Origin: UBA7960 sp964624065
Lineage (GTDB): Bacteria > Bacteroidota > Bacteroidia > Bacteroidales > UBA7960
Reading direction: 5' to 3'
Length of the DNA: 64,000 nt
Assembly: GCA_964624065.1 (NCBI GenBank)
Contig: CAZUWF010000003.1
Span: 102,988 to 166,987, forward strand
The translations under genes were made by a program, and so were the position numbers. A model generated the notes under the pieces. That model saw only the letters and a program-made list of their open reading frames with translations. It did not search any database and was not told where the DNA came from. Shown here in pieces: positions 32,640-41,611 of the stretch (position 1 is its first letter; each line of letters opens with the position of its first letter).

Positions 32640-33830
32640 CCCGAAGTACCACAATCCTTCCACAGTTTTTGACTCGCCATTTTCTGCTAACACTAAATTC
32701 AACCCAATTTGAAGAAGTGCGGTGCATAGTCAACCGAAAATCGGTGTTGCCCATCTTCGAGGTCACCCGTTAAAATGTACCGCCCCACCCACTCCCTTGA
32801 ATTGGCCAAAGCAAATTTGGGGTTGGAATTAGCTTGATCCTGACCGAAACCCAAGTTGAATTTTGAATTCGAGGGATTTAGAAACCACTAAATGCCCATT
32901 TGTGGAAAATGATTAGGTGTTTCCGATGGCTGAAAAGCGGGGATCAAATGCCTCGCTGACAATCTACTCGGATGTGCATTGGGATTTCCGGCAAGGCCTG
33001 CTTCCTCAATACCCAGAAAAGGTTGTTTGGATTGACTGAATTAAGCCGCAGGATTTGGAACACCACAAATAAAGGGGGATTCATACCTGAACAAAAAGTG
33101 GGTTTCATCCAAGTTGTTCAAAACACAAGGCGTTCCGCCCCTTGAATAGATACAAACCACCCATTAATAGAAGCCTGGGCAAAACAACGGCGAAGGGGCT
33201 TCGAATGCAAATCAAAGGTTGCCAAAAACGGTTTGGATTTGCCGGAAAATGTTATTAGTGGAATCCATTTTGCCCTGCATTGTGAGTAAAGGTGGCACCC
33301 CTCGCGCATAGCGCCCAAGGTTTCCGGCAGGGGTGTTGTTTGCTTCGGTGGCAGTAGCTGCAATGGTAGGAATGGCTTGCCCAAAATACAACGATTGCTT
33401 GCTCGCAAAAAGGTTGGAAGAAATGGGGCAATCCGATTTTGACCTTAGAGCTCCAAACCTTTTGTTAATAAAGGCGTGATTGTGATTGAAAGGCATTTTT
33501 CTGGCAACCGGATTCCTAATGCAAGGCCCTGCACCGCCTCAAAACTCCAAGGCCCGGGGTTGTTCTGACTTACCTGTTTTCTGGCAACCTGGTTGTCCTG
33601 GCACCGCATATTGTCTCACCCTAAGTGTAAGGTTCATAGTTTTGCGAAGGGGAACGGTCGTGTTTTCAACGAGGTTACTCCTGGTTATTTGCGGCGAAGT
33701 TTCAGGAAATCCAACCGCCGCGGTGCTTTGGAGGGATGGGTTCGAGAGAAATTGCCATTTTCAACGACCGCAACATTATCAGGCTTACAAATACTTCTTC
33801 GCCACACCCAAGCTCAACGACACAAATATT
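32640..33830. other. 1.2-kb region without a convincing gene
   Basis: Frames here are short, overlapping and rich in Cys, Trp and Arg in the manner of chance translations (longest about 140 codons at 33486-33908, running into the antisense of the ABC permease). TTTTCTGGCAACC occurs twice about 80 bases apart (near 33498 and 33576). A 14-base word (33395-33408) recurs in reverse complement at 44252-44265. I see no RNA gene or transposase. Confidence 0.5.
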
Positions 33831-35015
33831 TTACCTCAGCACGTGTGTCTCCTTGCCGAACCATTTCACGCAGAAAATTACCGAAACCAAAGCGTATGTA
33901 ATCATTGAAAAGATTGTAAGCAGCATTAAAGGCAGTTGGGCCGTTCCTGCAATAATTTCTTTTGAGGCCAACGAGATGTTTACTATTGGAATAAGAGCTG
34001 TGGCGGTAGTGAGTTCGATTCCTGGCATCAAACCGATGATTGCCGGGATTATTACCACAAAATTGAGCGGTGTAATTATGCTTTGCGCCTCCTTGAAAGA
34101 CTTTGCGTAAATTGCTATTGGAATCAACAAACCTGCAAAAAAAATGGTAAGTGGGAGCAACATACTAACCATTAGTGCCACGAAGGTCATTGATAGCATT
34201 GCAGAAATGATGCTCGAGAAAATGTCTGGGATACCATAAAGGGTTTGGGTGGCCAGAAAAAGGCCAAAAATAGCAAGCAGCGCTGACGCCAAACCCGTTA
34301 TTACCACAACCACCATCTTGCCCAGTAAGATTTCTAGCCTCGAAACAGGTGCTGTCAGTAGCGTTTCGAGGGTTTTTCGTTCCTTTTCGCCTGTAAATAG
34401 GTCAATTGCAGGATACATTGCCCCCAAGAAGCAGAACAGTATGAAAATGTAAGGCAAGAAGCCTCCCGCAAGCTTGCCGACAATTTCTTGCTGGGTAGCC
34501 ACGTTTACGTATGAAGGTTCAACCGGTATGCTAAACTGCTGGTCGAACCCGTGGTCTGCAAGCCTCTGCATCAGAGCCTTGTTTGCAAACCCGCTCATAA
34601 TATGCTCAAACCTTTCCTTCACGGTAAGTTTCGTTGCACTATAAATAATCTTAACTTTCCCGCTCTGCAGGTCGGCAATGGACTGGGCAAAGCCCTCGGG
34701 CACCACAACCCCCACCTGAAGGCTATCGCTCCTAACAAACGATTCAAGATTGGCTTCGTCGGAAATCTTAACGAGCTTCACTCCGGGGTGTTCAAAAAGA
34801 TGTTCGGCAAGCAGGTTGCTGTTATCTTTATTCACCAAACCAACCACCAAAGGTTTTTCTTGCTCCTTTTTCATGGCTGAATTTTGGAGATTGCTCACGA
34901 TGGTAAGTATCAACGGAAACACCAGGAGGGGTATCACCACCATCATAATTAGTGTACGCTTGTCGCGAAGCGTGTCGATCATTTCCTTTGCCGCAACGGT
35001 AATTATGTTTTTCAT
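33831..35015 (-). CDS. ABC-2 type transporter permease (NatB-like)
   Basis: The 394-residue protein has an N-terminal helix (DKRTLIMMVVIPLLVFPLIL), a large extracytoplasmic domain (about 45-175) and a C-terminal block of about five helices (from about 182), the layout of NatB-type exporter permeases. The segment PAIDLFTGEKERKTLETLLTAPVSRLEILLGK is characteristic. It works with the ATPase encoded 72 bases upstream; the substrate (Na+, drug or other) cannot be told. Confidence 0.88.
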   Translation of the reverse strand: MKNIITVAAKEMIDTLRDKRTLIMMVVIPLLVFPLILTIVSNLQNSAMKKEQEKPLVVGLVNKDNSNLLAEHLFEHPGVKLVKISDEANLESFVRSDSLQVGVVVPEGFAQSIADLQSGKVKIIYSATKLTVKERFEHIMSGFANKALMQRLADHGFDQQFSIPVEPSYVNVATQQEIVGKLAGGFLPYIFILFCFLGAMYPAIDLFTGEKERKTLETLLTAPVSRLEILLGKMVVVVITGLASALLAIFGLFLATQTLYGIPDIFSSIISAMLSMTFVALMVSMLLPLTIFFAGLLIPIAIYAKSFKEAQSIITPLNFVVIIPAIIGLMPGIELTTATALIPIVNISLASKEIIAGTAQLPLMLLTIFSMITYALVSVIFCVKWFGKETHVLR

Positions 35016-35087
35016 CTTTCTTGATAGTTTTTTTGAAATAGTGCTTTTCCCAAAATCGAGAAAATTGCTTTTGTGAAACCAAAAGAT

Positions 35088-35855
35088 CTAACCTTCACTT
35101 TCGGTTACAAGCCTTATGAATTCCTTGGTTAGGTTGTCGGCCTTCATCGTTAGCCTGAAATTTTGCATGGTATCCTGATAAATTATCCTTCCTTTGTGTA
35201 TTATGGCCAGGTCATCGCAAAGCAAGTCAACCTCGCTCATGATGTGCGACGAGAATATAACAGTTTTCCCTTGTTCCTTGCAGTCGAGGATGAGTTTTAT
35301 TATGTTCTCGGCGGTGATTACGTCTAGGCCGGAGGTAGGTTCGTCAAATACGATTACCTCTGGGTCGTGTATAATGGTTCGTGCAATGCTTACCTTTTGC
35401 TTCATTCCCGTTGACAGTTTGCCAATGCGCTTATTTGCAAACTCGCTGATTCCCAGGAGGTCGAAAAGGTATCTTTTTCGCTCAAAGAGCGCTTTTTTTT
35501 CCACACCATTAAGTTGACCGAAGTAAGTAACCACTTCATCGGGAGTGAGCCTCTCGTAAAGACCCGTTGAGCCAGTCAAGAAGCCTATTCGCCTTCTTGC
35601 CTCCATACTGTTGGTAACCACATCGTATCCACAAATACTGGCACTGCCACCGGTTGGAGCAAGAATGGTTGATATAATCCTGAGCGCGGTAGTCTTTCCG
35701 GCCCCGTTGGGTCCCAACAGGCTGAAAATTCTGCCCGATTGGCAAGAAAAGGTTACGCTGTCGAGAACCTTTACGGTACTCGATACAACCCCCATTTCGG
35801 ATTGCTGTTTCCGCGAAAGCGCGAAGACTTTATCGAGATTTCTTACTTCTATCAT
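35088..35855 (-). CDS. ABC transporter ATP-binding protein (NatA-like)
   Basis: The 255-residue ATPase has Walker A GPNGAGKTT, signature LSTGMKQK, Walker B VIVFDEPTSGLD and the switch histidine in IFSSHIMSEV. LSTGM instead of LSGGQ is usual for NatA/CcmA-type exporters. It is the first gene of a two-gene operon with the ABC-2 permease. Confidence 0.93.
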   Translation of the reverse strand: MIEVRNLDKVFALSRKQQSEMGVVSSTVKVLDSVTFSCQSGRIFSLLGPNGAGKTTALRIISTILAPTGGSASICGYDVVTNSMEARRRIGFLTGSTGLYERLTPDEVVTYFGQLNGVEKKALFERKRYLFDLLGISEFANKRIGKLSTGMKQKVSIARTIIHDPEVIVFDEPTSGLDVITAENIIKLILDCKEQGKTVIFSSHIMSEVDLLCDDLAIIHKGRIIYQDTMQNFRLTMKADNLTKEFIRLVTESEG

Positions 35856-35876
35856 TGGTTAGAGGTTTTTGAACGG

Positions 35877-35909
35877 CAAAATTATTGAATTTGACTATCA
35901 AAGCGACAA
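35877..35909 (-). promoter_or_regulatory. Promoter of the ABC exporter operon
   Basis: On the minus strand TTG (35907-35909), 22-base spacer, then TAATTTTG (35877-35884), a full match to TAnnTTTG. The start codon at 35855 is 21 bases downstream. Confidence 0.55.
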
Positions 35910-35922
35910 CATTTTTTGTAAT

Positions 35923-35953
35923 TTTGTGCCTCTGGAAAGATTTCATAATTTTG
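35923..35953 (+). promoter_or_regulatory. Promoter of the coiled-coil lipoprotein gene
   Basis: TTTG (35923-35926), 19-base spacer, then TAATTTTG (35946-35953) gives a canonical Bacteroidota promoter. It is back to back with the ABC operon promoter and ends 60 bases before the start codon at 36014. Confidence 0.6.
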
Positions 35954-36013
35954 AAAGAAAATTACCGTTAGTTTGTTTTGTACCTTACATTAACCCACTT
36001 AAATTATCCAAAC

Positions 36014-36886
36014 ATGAAAAAAGCCATTATTGCTTCCTTGTTGGCCGTGTTCTTGTTTTCGTGCAACACCAAGCTAAAAGAGGAAAAGGAGCAGCTTGAA
36101 AAGGCAAATATCGAGCTCAAGGATCAGCTTAGCACTCAAGAGAACACATTGAATGATTTTTTGGGATCCCTGAACGAGATAGAGACAAACCTCGGCACCA
36201 TAAAGGAAAGGGAAAAAATGATTACGCGCTCCCAGCTTGAAGGTCGTCCTAACCGAATGGATTTGATAAAAGAGGACATCAAGGCCATTGACGAGTTGCT
36301 TGAAAAAAACCGAAAGTTAATAGCGCGCCTCAATCGCGACCTTCGTAACTCGAACTTAAAGATCACGGAGTTTGATGAAATGGTTAAGAGGCTAAACCTT
36401 CAGGTGGAAGAAAAGGAGCAGCAGATAGTAATTCTTAGGGCCCAGCTCGATAATATGACTACCCAGGTAAGATCTCTTACCGCCAAGGTTGAAGATTTGG
36501 AGGATTTCAAGGGGTTTCTAGAGGAAGAAACCCGCCAACGCGATTTGATCATAGAGCAAAAAACCTCTGAACTCAACACCGTTTTCTACACGACGGGAAC
36601 TCTTAAAGATTTGCGGGACAGGGGTGTGGTTAGCAGGTCGGGAGGTTTTTTGGGAATTGGTAGGTCCACAAATCTCGAAGCCAATTTTGATGATTCGAGT
36701 TTTACCCGAATTGACAAAACTACAACCCAGTCGATTCCACTTCTAGGCAAAAAGTTTGAATTGGTTACCAAACACCCTTCGGGCACTTCGCAGTTTGTGG
36801 AGGAAGATGGTGCCTGGTACTTGGTCATTAACGATCGAGCAAGGTTTTGGAGCACCTCCAAATACCTTGTTGTCCTTATAAAGTAA
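36014..36886 (+). CDS. Coiled-coil lipoprotein of unknown function
   Basis: The 290-residue protein has a lipoprotein signal peptide (LLAVFLFSC) and a long heptad-rich coiled coil (about residues 20-185: repeated EKEQLEKANIELKDQL-like pattern, including MVKRLNLQVEEKEQQIVIL). A compact C-terminal domain of about 100 residues follows (TVFYTTGTLKDLRDRGVV to the end). It is probably tethered to the periplasmic side of a membrane. Similar proteins are common in Bacteroidota without known function. The start at 36014 is fixed by the signal peptide and by the promoter just upstream. Confidence 0.8.
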   Translation: MKKAIIASLLAVFLFSCNTKLKEEKEQLEKANIELKDQLSTQENTLNDFLGSLNEIETNLGTIKEREKMITRSQLEGRPNRMDLIKEDIKAIDELLEKNRKLIARLNRDLRNSNLKITEFDEMVKRLNLQVEEKEQQIVILRAQLDNMTTQVRSLTAKVEDLEDFKGFLEEETRQRDLIIEQKTSELNTVFYTTGTLKDLRDRGVVSRSGGFLGIGRSTNLEANFDDSSFTRIDKTTTQSIPLLGKKFELVTKHPSGTSQFVEEDGAWYLVINDRARFWSTSKYLVVLIK

Positions 36887-37857
36887 ATGCAGGGTTTTTG
36901 GGGTAAATATTTGAAGCCGTTTTGAGGGTTGATTTAGAAGTATTTGGTCGGTAGTCGCATTTAGCCCATCCTAAAGGTCCTCCGCCCCACGCTCCCTACA
37001 TTTCGTCACTCCAGAACACTACTCCTAATCTAGCCAGGCTCATTTCATATTAACGGGCCTGGCTTTTTCGTTGTCGTTGAAAATGGAAACTACCTGCATT
37101 TTGACGTGTCGGCAGCTGGCGTATTCAATACTTATCTTGGTTGTTTGGCGCGAATGTCTAAAAGAATCCGGTTGCCATGTCGAAAATCGCCCAAAAGGCA
37201 CCAGTCCTGGAGCCATGACCTATTTTGGTGGCCCTGCAACAGAGGCAAAGACCGGCGTTTGGGTGCCAACAGCGGAGACAACCCCTCTAGATGATTTATT
37301 CGTAACCCAATCAAAACTTACCTTACCAAGGTCGTTTTGTGGTTGGCCAGCGCCCTCGCCGTGGCTTGGGTGTTGCTGTGAACCTTCTTGCCAGGCCTAC
37401 AAGCCCTTCAAGAACATAACAGCTGCAATGACCGTAAGCCGCTCCGTAATGCTATAATTGCAGGTATGGAAATGTTCGAAAAAACCCGGCAAGAGACCAT
37501 TGGTATAAACAATTTGAATCTTTGTGTGCTGGTGGGCGAGGCGAATAGGATGGATTCAGCGCCGAAAATTATGGGCTGCCTTCTATTGTTGCCGGAAGAT
37601 TACGTTTGGCTGCCATAACTATGGTTTAAAAACCATCAGTATGTTTATCTTGAAACAGTCTGTTTCTTACTAAGAATTCCCATAGTCCAACACGGCGAGG
37701 CCCTTTACAGTTTCTTGGCGAAATATGCCACCAGGGACTTTTTGTACTAAAAAAGTCAGGTATCAAAAGTAAACTGCAAAAAGATGCAAGTAGAAAGTGG
37801 TTTTTGGCAATTAACGAAAGGTGGATGATGGGTAATATACGTTTCCCCGCCCATAAA
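36887..37857. other. 971-base region without a convincing gene
   Basis: Apart from the terminator at 37032-37068 I see only short chance frames. A palindrome ATGGTT-N4-AACCAT (37621-37636) is followed by an 18-base word (37629-37646) that recurs with one mismatch at 45737-45754, in another intergenic gap. Confidence 0.5.
37032..37068 (+). terminator. Intrinsic terminator downstream of the coiled-coil lipoprotein gene
   Basis: AGCCAGGC (37032-37039) pairs perfectly with GCCTGGCT (37057-37064) across a 17-base loop, followed by a T run. It lies about 145 bases after the stop codon of the lipoprotein gene. Confidence 0.75.
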
Positions 37858-38859
37858 TTAATTTCTATTTTTAATCAATCCATTCTCGACGAGCAACCTC
37901 GCTATTTGCACGGCATTGGTGGCGGCTCCCTTGCGAAGATTGTCGGAAACAATCCAAAGGTCGAGTCCGTTTTCCACAGAAGTATCGCGTCTTATGCGGC
38001 CAACGAAAACATCGTTTTTGCCCATTGCGGTAAGGGGCATTGGATATAAGTTTTCCTTGGGGCTGTCTTGAATTACAACTCCCGGCATAGCTTCAAGTAA
38101 TTTTATAACTTTTTCAAGCTCAAATTGGTTTTCGAACTCAATGTTAACTGACTCGGAGTGTCCTCCCATAACTGGAATGCGAACAACTGTTGCTGTAATT
38201 TTCATTGATGGAGCACCAAAAATCTTCCGTGTTTCGTTCACGAGCTTCATCTCTTCTGTTGTGTAACCGTTTTCGCAGAAATCGCCGCCGTGTGGGAAGC
38301 AGTTCAGGTCAATTTGATGGGCATAGGCTCTTTCCCCGTCAACACCCATCCTTTCGTTTTCAAGTTGATTAACAGCCTTAACACCCGTGCCGGTTACTGA
38401 TTGATATGTTGAAATTACAAGTCTTTTAATTCCGTAAGCCCTATGCAGGGGAGCAATAGCCAGAACCATTTGTATGGTGCTGCAATTGGGGTTGGCAATT
38501 ATCTTGGTTTTTTCGGTGATTGTGTGCGGGTTTACCTCAGGCACTACAAGCGGAACGTTTTCATACATTCGCCAGGCACTCGAATTGTCAATAACGAATG
38601 AACCCTTTGCGGCAAATTTTTCGGCCCAAGTCAACGAAACAGATCCGCCCGCCGAAAATATGGCAATATCGGGTGAGGCATTTACCGCATCGTCAAGGCC
38701 AACAACCTTGTAAGACCTTCCTTTAAAATGCACCTCTTTGCCAACTGACCTCGCTGAGGCCGCCGGAATGAACTCAGAACACGGAAAATCAAACTCCTCC
38801 AGCACCTTTGCCATAATGCCGCCAACGAGTCCCGTGGCTCCTACAACTGCAATTTTCAT
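37858..38859 (-). CDS. asd: Aspartate-semialdehyde dehydrogenase
   Basis: The 333-residue enzyme reduces aspartyl phosphate to the semialdehyde in lysine, threonine, methionine and diaminopimelate synthesis. It has the N-terminal NADP loop VVGATGLVGG, the catalytic cysteine C126 in NPNCSTIQ, the conserved ISTYQSVTGTG segment and the later GHSESVNIEF with the catalytic histidine. The ATG at 38859 is used. A TAATTTTG element at 38881-38888 (minus strand) lies just upstream. Confidence 0.96.
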   Translation of the reverse strand: MKIAVVGATGLVGGIMAKVLEEFDFPCSEFIPAASARSVGKEVHFKGRSYKVVGLDDAVNASPDIAIFSAGGSVSLTWAEKFAAKGSFVIDNSSAWRMYENVPLVVPEVNPHTITEKTKIIANPNCSTIQMVLAIAPLHRAYGIKRLVISTYQSVTGTGVKAVNQLENERMGVDGERAYAHQIDLNCFPHGGDFCENGYTTEEMKLVNETRKIFGAPSMKITATVVRIPVMGGHSESVNIEFENQFELEKVIKLLEAMPGVVIQDSPKENLYPMPLTAMGKNDVFVGRIRRDTSVENGLDLWIVSDNLRKGAATNAVQIARLLVENGLIKNRN

Positions 38860-38917
38860 ATTTATTTTCGTTAAATCGTGCAAAATTACTACATTTATGG
38901 TTTGAAATTTTATATCA

Positions 38918-41518
38918 ATGAAAGCACTTAGATTATTATTAATGGTGTTGGCACCAATTTTAGCACAGGGACAATTCTCGGATGATTTTAGCGATGGAAA
39001 TTTTACTCAAAACCCTATGTGGGTGGGCGAAACCGATAAGTTTATGGTCGAAAACCAAATTTTAAGACTTAACGACAACGTAGCCGGCCAATCTTACCTG
39101 GCCACCCAAAGCAGTGTTTCGCTCAACACCCAATGGGATTTTTGGGTTCGTATAGCTTTTACTCCTTCAAATAGCAACCATCCTCGTATTTATTTGGTCA
39201 GCAATCAACAAAACCTCAAGGGCAGCCTAAACGGCTATTACCTGCAAATTGGCAGGGACGGAACCGACAACAAACGAATATACCTGGTTAGACAGGATGG
39301 AACCAACCATATTGAATTATTGAGGGGTGCACAAAATCTTGCTTCGGCCTCCAATAACTTGATTAGGATTAGAGTAACCCGAACCCAAGAAGGCAGATGG
39401 GATGTGCTGGCCGATGGAACAGGCGGAGTATTTTTTTCGTCGCAAGGAACGGTAACGGACTTGACCCACACAACCACCTCTTGGTTTGGTGCGGTTTGCA
39501 CATATACGGTTTCCAATGCCAACAGGTTTTACTTCGACGATTTGGTTGTTGGGCCAATTATTGTTGACACAACTCCACCAAAGGTCCAGGCAGTGGAATT
39601 GGTTAACCCAACGACCCTCAACATTGTTTTTGACGAGCCTGTCAGCACTCAGTTGGCGCAAAATCCTGCCAATTACACCGTAAACAAGAGTGTGGGACAC
39701 CCCGTTTCGGCCACTCAACTGCCCATCACGCCCCATATTGTTACCTTGGTTTTCGGGCAGAATTTTGCCGAAAACGTGATTTACGAAATAGATGTAAAAA
39801 ACATCCAAGACCTTGCTGGAAACCCCATGCACAATTACAAGGGTACCTTTGTAAATTATGTTGTTCAAATGCATAGCGTGGTTTTCAATGAGTTAATGGT
39901 GAGGCCTTCGCCGGTGGTAGGCCTTCCTGCAAATGAATTCATTGAGCTTTTCAATACCTCCGAATTCCCCATAAATCTTACTGGCTGGATTTTTCAGCAC
40001 GGAAGCACACGTCGCACCATTCCTGGAGGCATTATCGAGCCCTTTGGCTACGTGCTGCTTTCTACTGTGGGTGCTGCCCCTTCGTTGCTACAGTACGGTA
40101 ACGTAATCGGTGTGCCAGGCCTCTCGGCTACGGCCCTTACCGACGGCGGGACCAGCCTTTTGCTTTTAAGCCAAACCGAGAAGTTGATTTCTTTCGCAAA
40201 CTACACCGACCAATGGTACAGAAACCCAGCAAAGGGCAATGGTGGATGGTCGCTCGAAAAAATTGATCCATTCAACTTTTGCGGAGCTTCTGAAAACTGG
40301 AACGCGAGCATAGACCCAAGAGGTGGAACTCCCGGTCAGCAAAATTCCGTGAAGGCTAACAATCTCGACCAGACCCCGCCGGAGCTTGCAAGAATTGGTT
40401 TTGAAAATACCATTACCATTACCCTTCATTTTTCAGAATCGATGAACCCTGACAGGCTACTGTCTTTGGCGGGTCAAAATTTAGGTGCGGGAGCAGTTAC
40501 CGCAGTGGTTCCGATGCTGCCTGATTTTAGAAGGGCACTCCTCACCTTGGCAACACCCCTTGTTGCAAATCAAACTTTCGAAATTACCCTTCCTCCAACC
40601 CTGACTGACTGCGCCGGAAACGCCATTTCGCGACGTACCGGAAAAGTGGCAATTCCCCAACCCGCAGGGGCTTTTGATGTGGTAATCAACGAGGTGCTTT
40701 TCAACCCGCCAAGTGGAGGCAGCAGGTACGTTGAAATCTACAATCGCTCAAACAAAGTAATTGAGCTAAAGGACCACACGATTAGTTCCAAAGACACAAT
40801 AACCGGTTTTTTGACCAGCATTAGGGAAATAACCGCCGCAAGCTTTTTGTTTTTCCCGGGCGATTACGTTGTGCTTACCGAAAGTCCAAGTGCCGTGCAA
40901 AAGACCTACCTGACCAGCAATTCAAATGGGTTCATTCAACTGGCCACAGCACCTTCAATGACCAACACCAGCGGAATACTTGTTTTAGCAAACAAAAGCT
41001 TGGTAGAGATTGATCTGTTCGCGTATCACGAAAGTATGCAATTTGCACTTCTTGCTTCAACAAAAGGAGTTGCACTCGAAAGGATCAACTACCACCGTCC
41101 AACCCAAGACCGATCTAACTGGCACTCTGCTGCCCAAGGGTCTGGCTTTGGAACACCCGGATTCAAAAACTCGCAATACAGTAACCTTACCATTCCCGTG
41201 GTAGGCGAGATCGAAGTTTACCCCGAAGTTTTCTCGCCCGATGGCGATGGGGTGGACGATTTCCTAACCATTTCATACAAACTTGAGAACTCTGGTTACG
41301 TAGCAACGGTGAGAGTATTTGATAGCCGCGGCCGACTTATCAAAAACTTGGTTAAGGCCGAGCTTCTGGGTATGGAAGGTGGATTTACATGGGATGGCAC
41401 AACCGACAATAATCTTAAAGCTACTATTGGAATATACATGATGTTGGTTGAAATAACTGGCATTGATGGCTCGGTAGTCCGTCACAGGAAAACCGCGGTG
41501 CTTGGAGGAAGGTTTTGA
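38918..41518 (+). CDS. Large secreted protein with lamin-tail domains, Ig-like domains and a CHU_C/FlgD-like C-terminus
   Basis: The 866-residue protein has a signal peptide (MKALRLLLMVLAPILAQGQ) and then a concanavalin-like N-terminal region (about 20-210). Two Ig-like domains begin DTTPPKVQAVELVNP (about 215) and DQTPPELARIGF (about 485), and each is followed by a lamin-tail domain (VVFNELMVRPSP near 325; VVINEVLFNPPSGG near 587). The C-terminal domain starts near YPEVFSPDGDGVDDF and ends with DGSVVRHRKTAVL, typical of T9SS- or gliding-associated proteins. It is expected on the cell surface or secreted. A single frame covers all domains without interruption. The function is unknown; adhesion or hydrolase scaffolding are options. 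Confidence 0.85.
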   Translation: MKALRLLLMVLAPILAQGQFSDDFSDGNFTQNPMWVGETDKFMVENQILRLNDNVAGQSYLATQSSVSLNTQWDFWVRIAFTPSNSNHPRIYLVSNQQNLKGSLNGYYLQIGRDGTDNKRIYLVRQDGTNHIELLRGAQNLASASNNLIRIRVTRTQEGRWDVLADGTGGVFFSSQGTVTDLTHTTTSWFGAVCTYTVSNANRFYFDDLVVGPIIVDTTPPKVQAVELVNPTTLNIVFDEPVSTQLAQNPANYTVNKSVGHPVSATQLPITPHIVTLVFGQNFAENVIYEIDVKNIQDLAGNPMHNYKGTFVNYVVQMHSVVFNELMVRPSPVVGLPANEFIELFNTSEFPINLTGWIFQHGSTRRTIPGGIIEPFGYVLLSTVGAAPSLLQYGNVIGVPGLSATALTDGGTSLLLLSQTEKLISFANYTDQWYRNPAKGNGGWSLEKIDPFNFCGASENWNASIDPRGGTPGQQNSVKANNLDQTPPELARIGFENTITITLHFSESMNPDRLLSLAGQNLGAGAVTAVVPMLPDFRRALLTLATPLVANQTFEITLPPTLTDCAGNAISRRTGKVAIPQPAGAFDVVINEVLFNPPSGGSRYVEIYNRSNKVIELKDHTISSKDTITGFLTSIREITAASFLFFPGDYVVLTESPSAVQKTYLTSNSNGFIQLATAPSMTNTSGILVLANKSLVEIDLFAYHESMQFALLASTKGVALERINYHRPTQDRSNWHSAAQGSGFGTPGFKNSQYSNLTIPVVGEIEVYPEVFSPDGDGVDDFLTISYKLENSGYVATVRVFDSRGRLIKNLVKAELLGMEGGFTWDGTTDNNLKATIGIYMMLVEITGIDGSVVRHRKTAVLGGRF

Positions 41519-41611
41519 TCGAATTGGGTATTTGAGGTATTTGGGATTGAACATATCAAGTGCCGGGCTTCTGATTCTTTTGCAAGTCAACAATATTCAA
41601 AAGCTTAAAAA

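Noticed and set aside
33486..33908. 140-codon plus-strand ORF in the gene-free region before the ABC permease
   Set aside because: It overlaps the permease 3' end, has a composition typical of non-coding DNA, and no recognisable domain.
37071..37457. 128-codon plus-strand ORF with non-ATG start after the 37032 terminator
   Set aside because: Cys- and Trp-rich chance translation, no motif, and it starts within a terminator region.
22313..41585. Similar strings around GCCGGGC...CTTTT at about 22313 and 41561 as a repeat family
   Set aside because: The similarity is short and gapped and lies next to different kinds of gene boundaries; it is compatible with chance.
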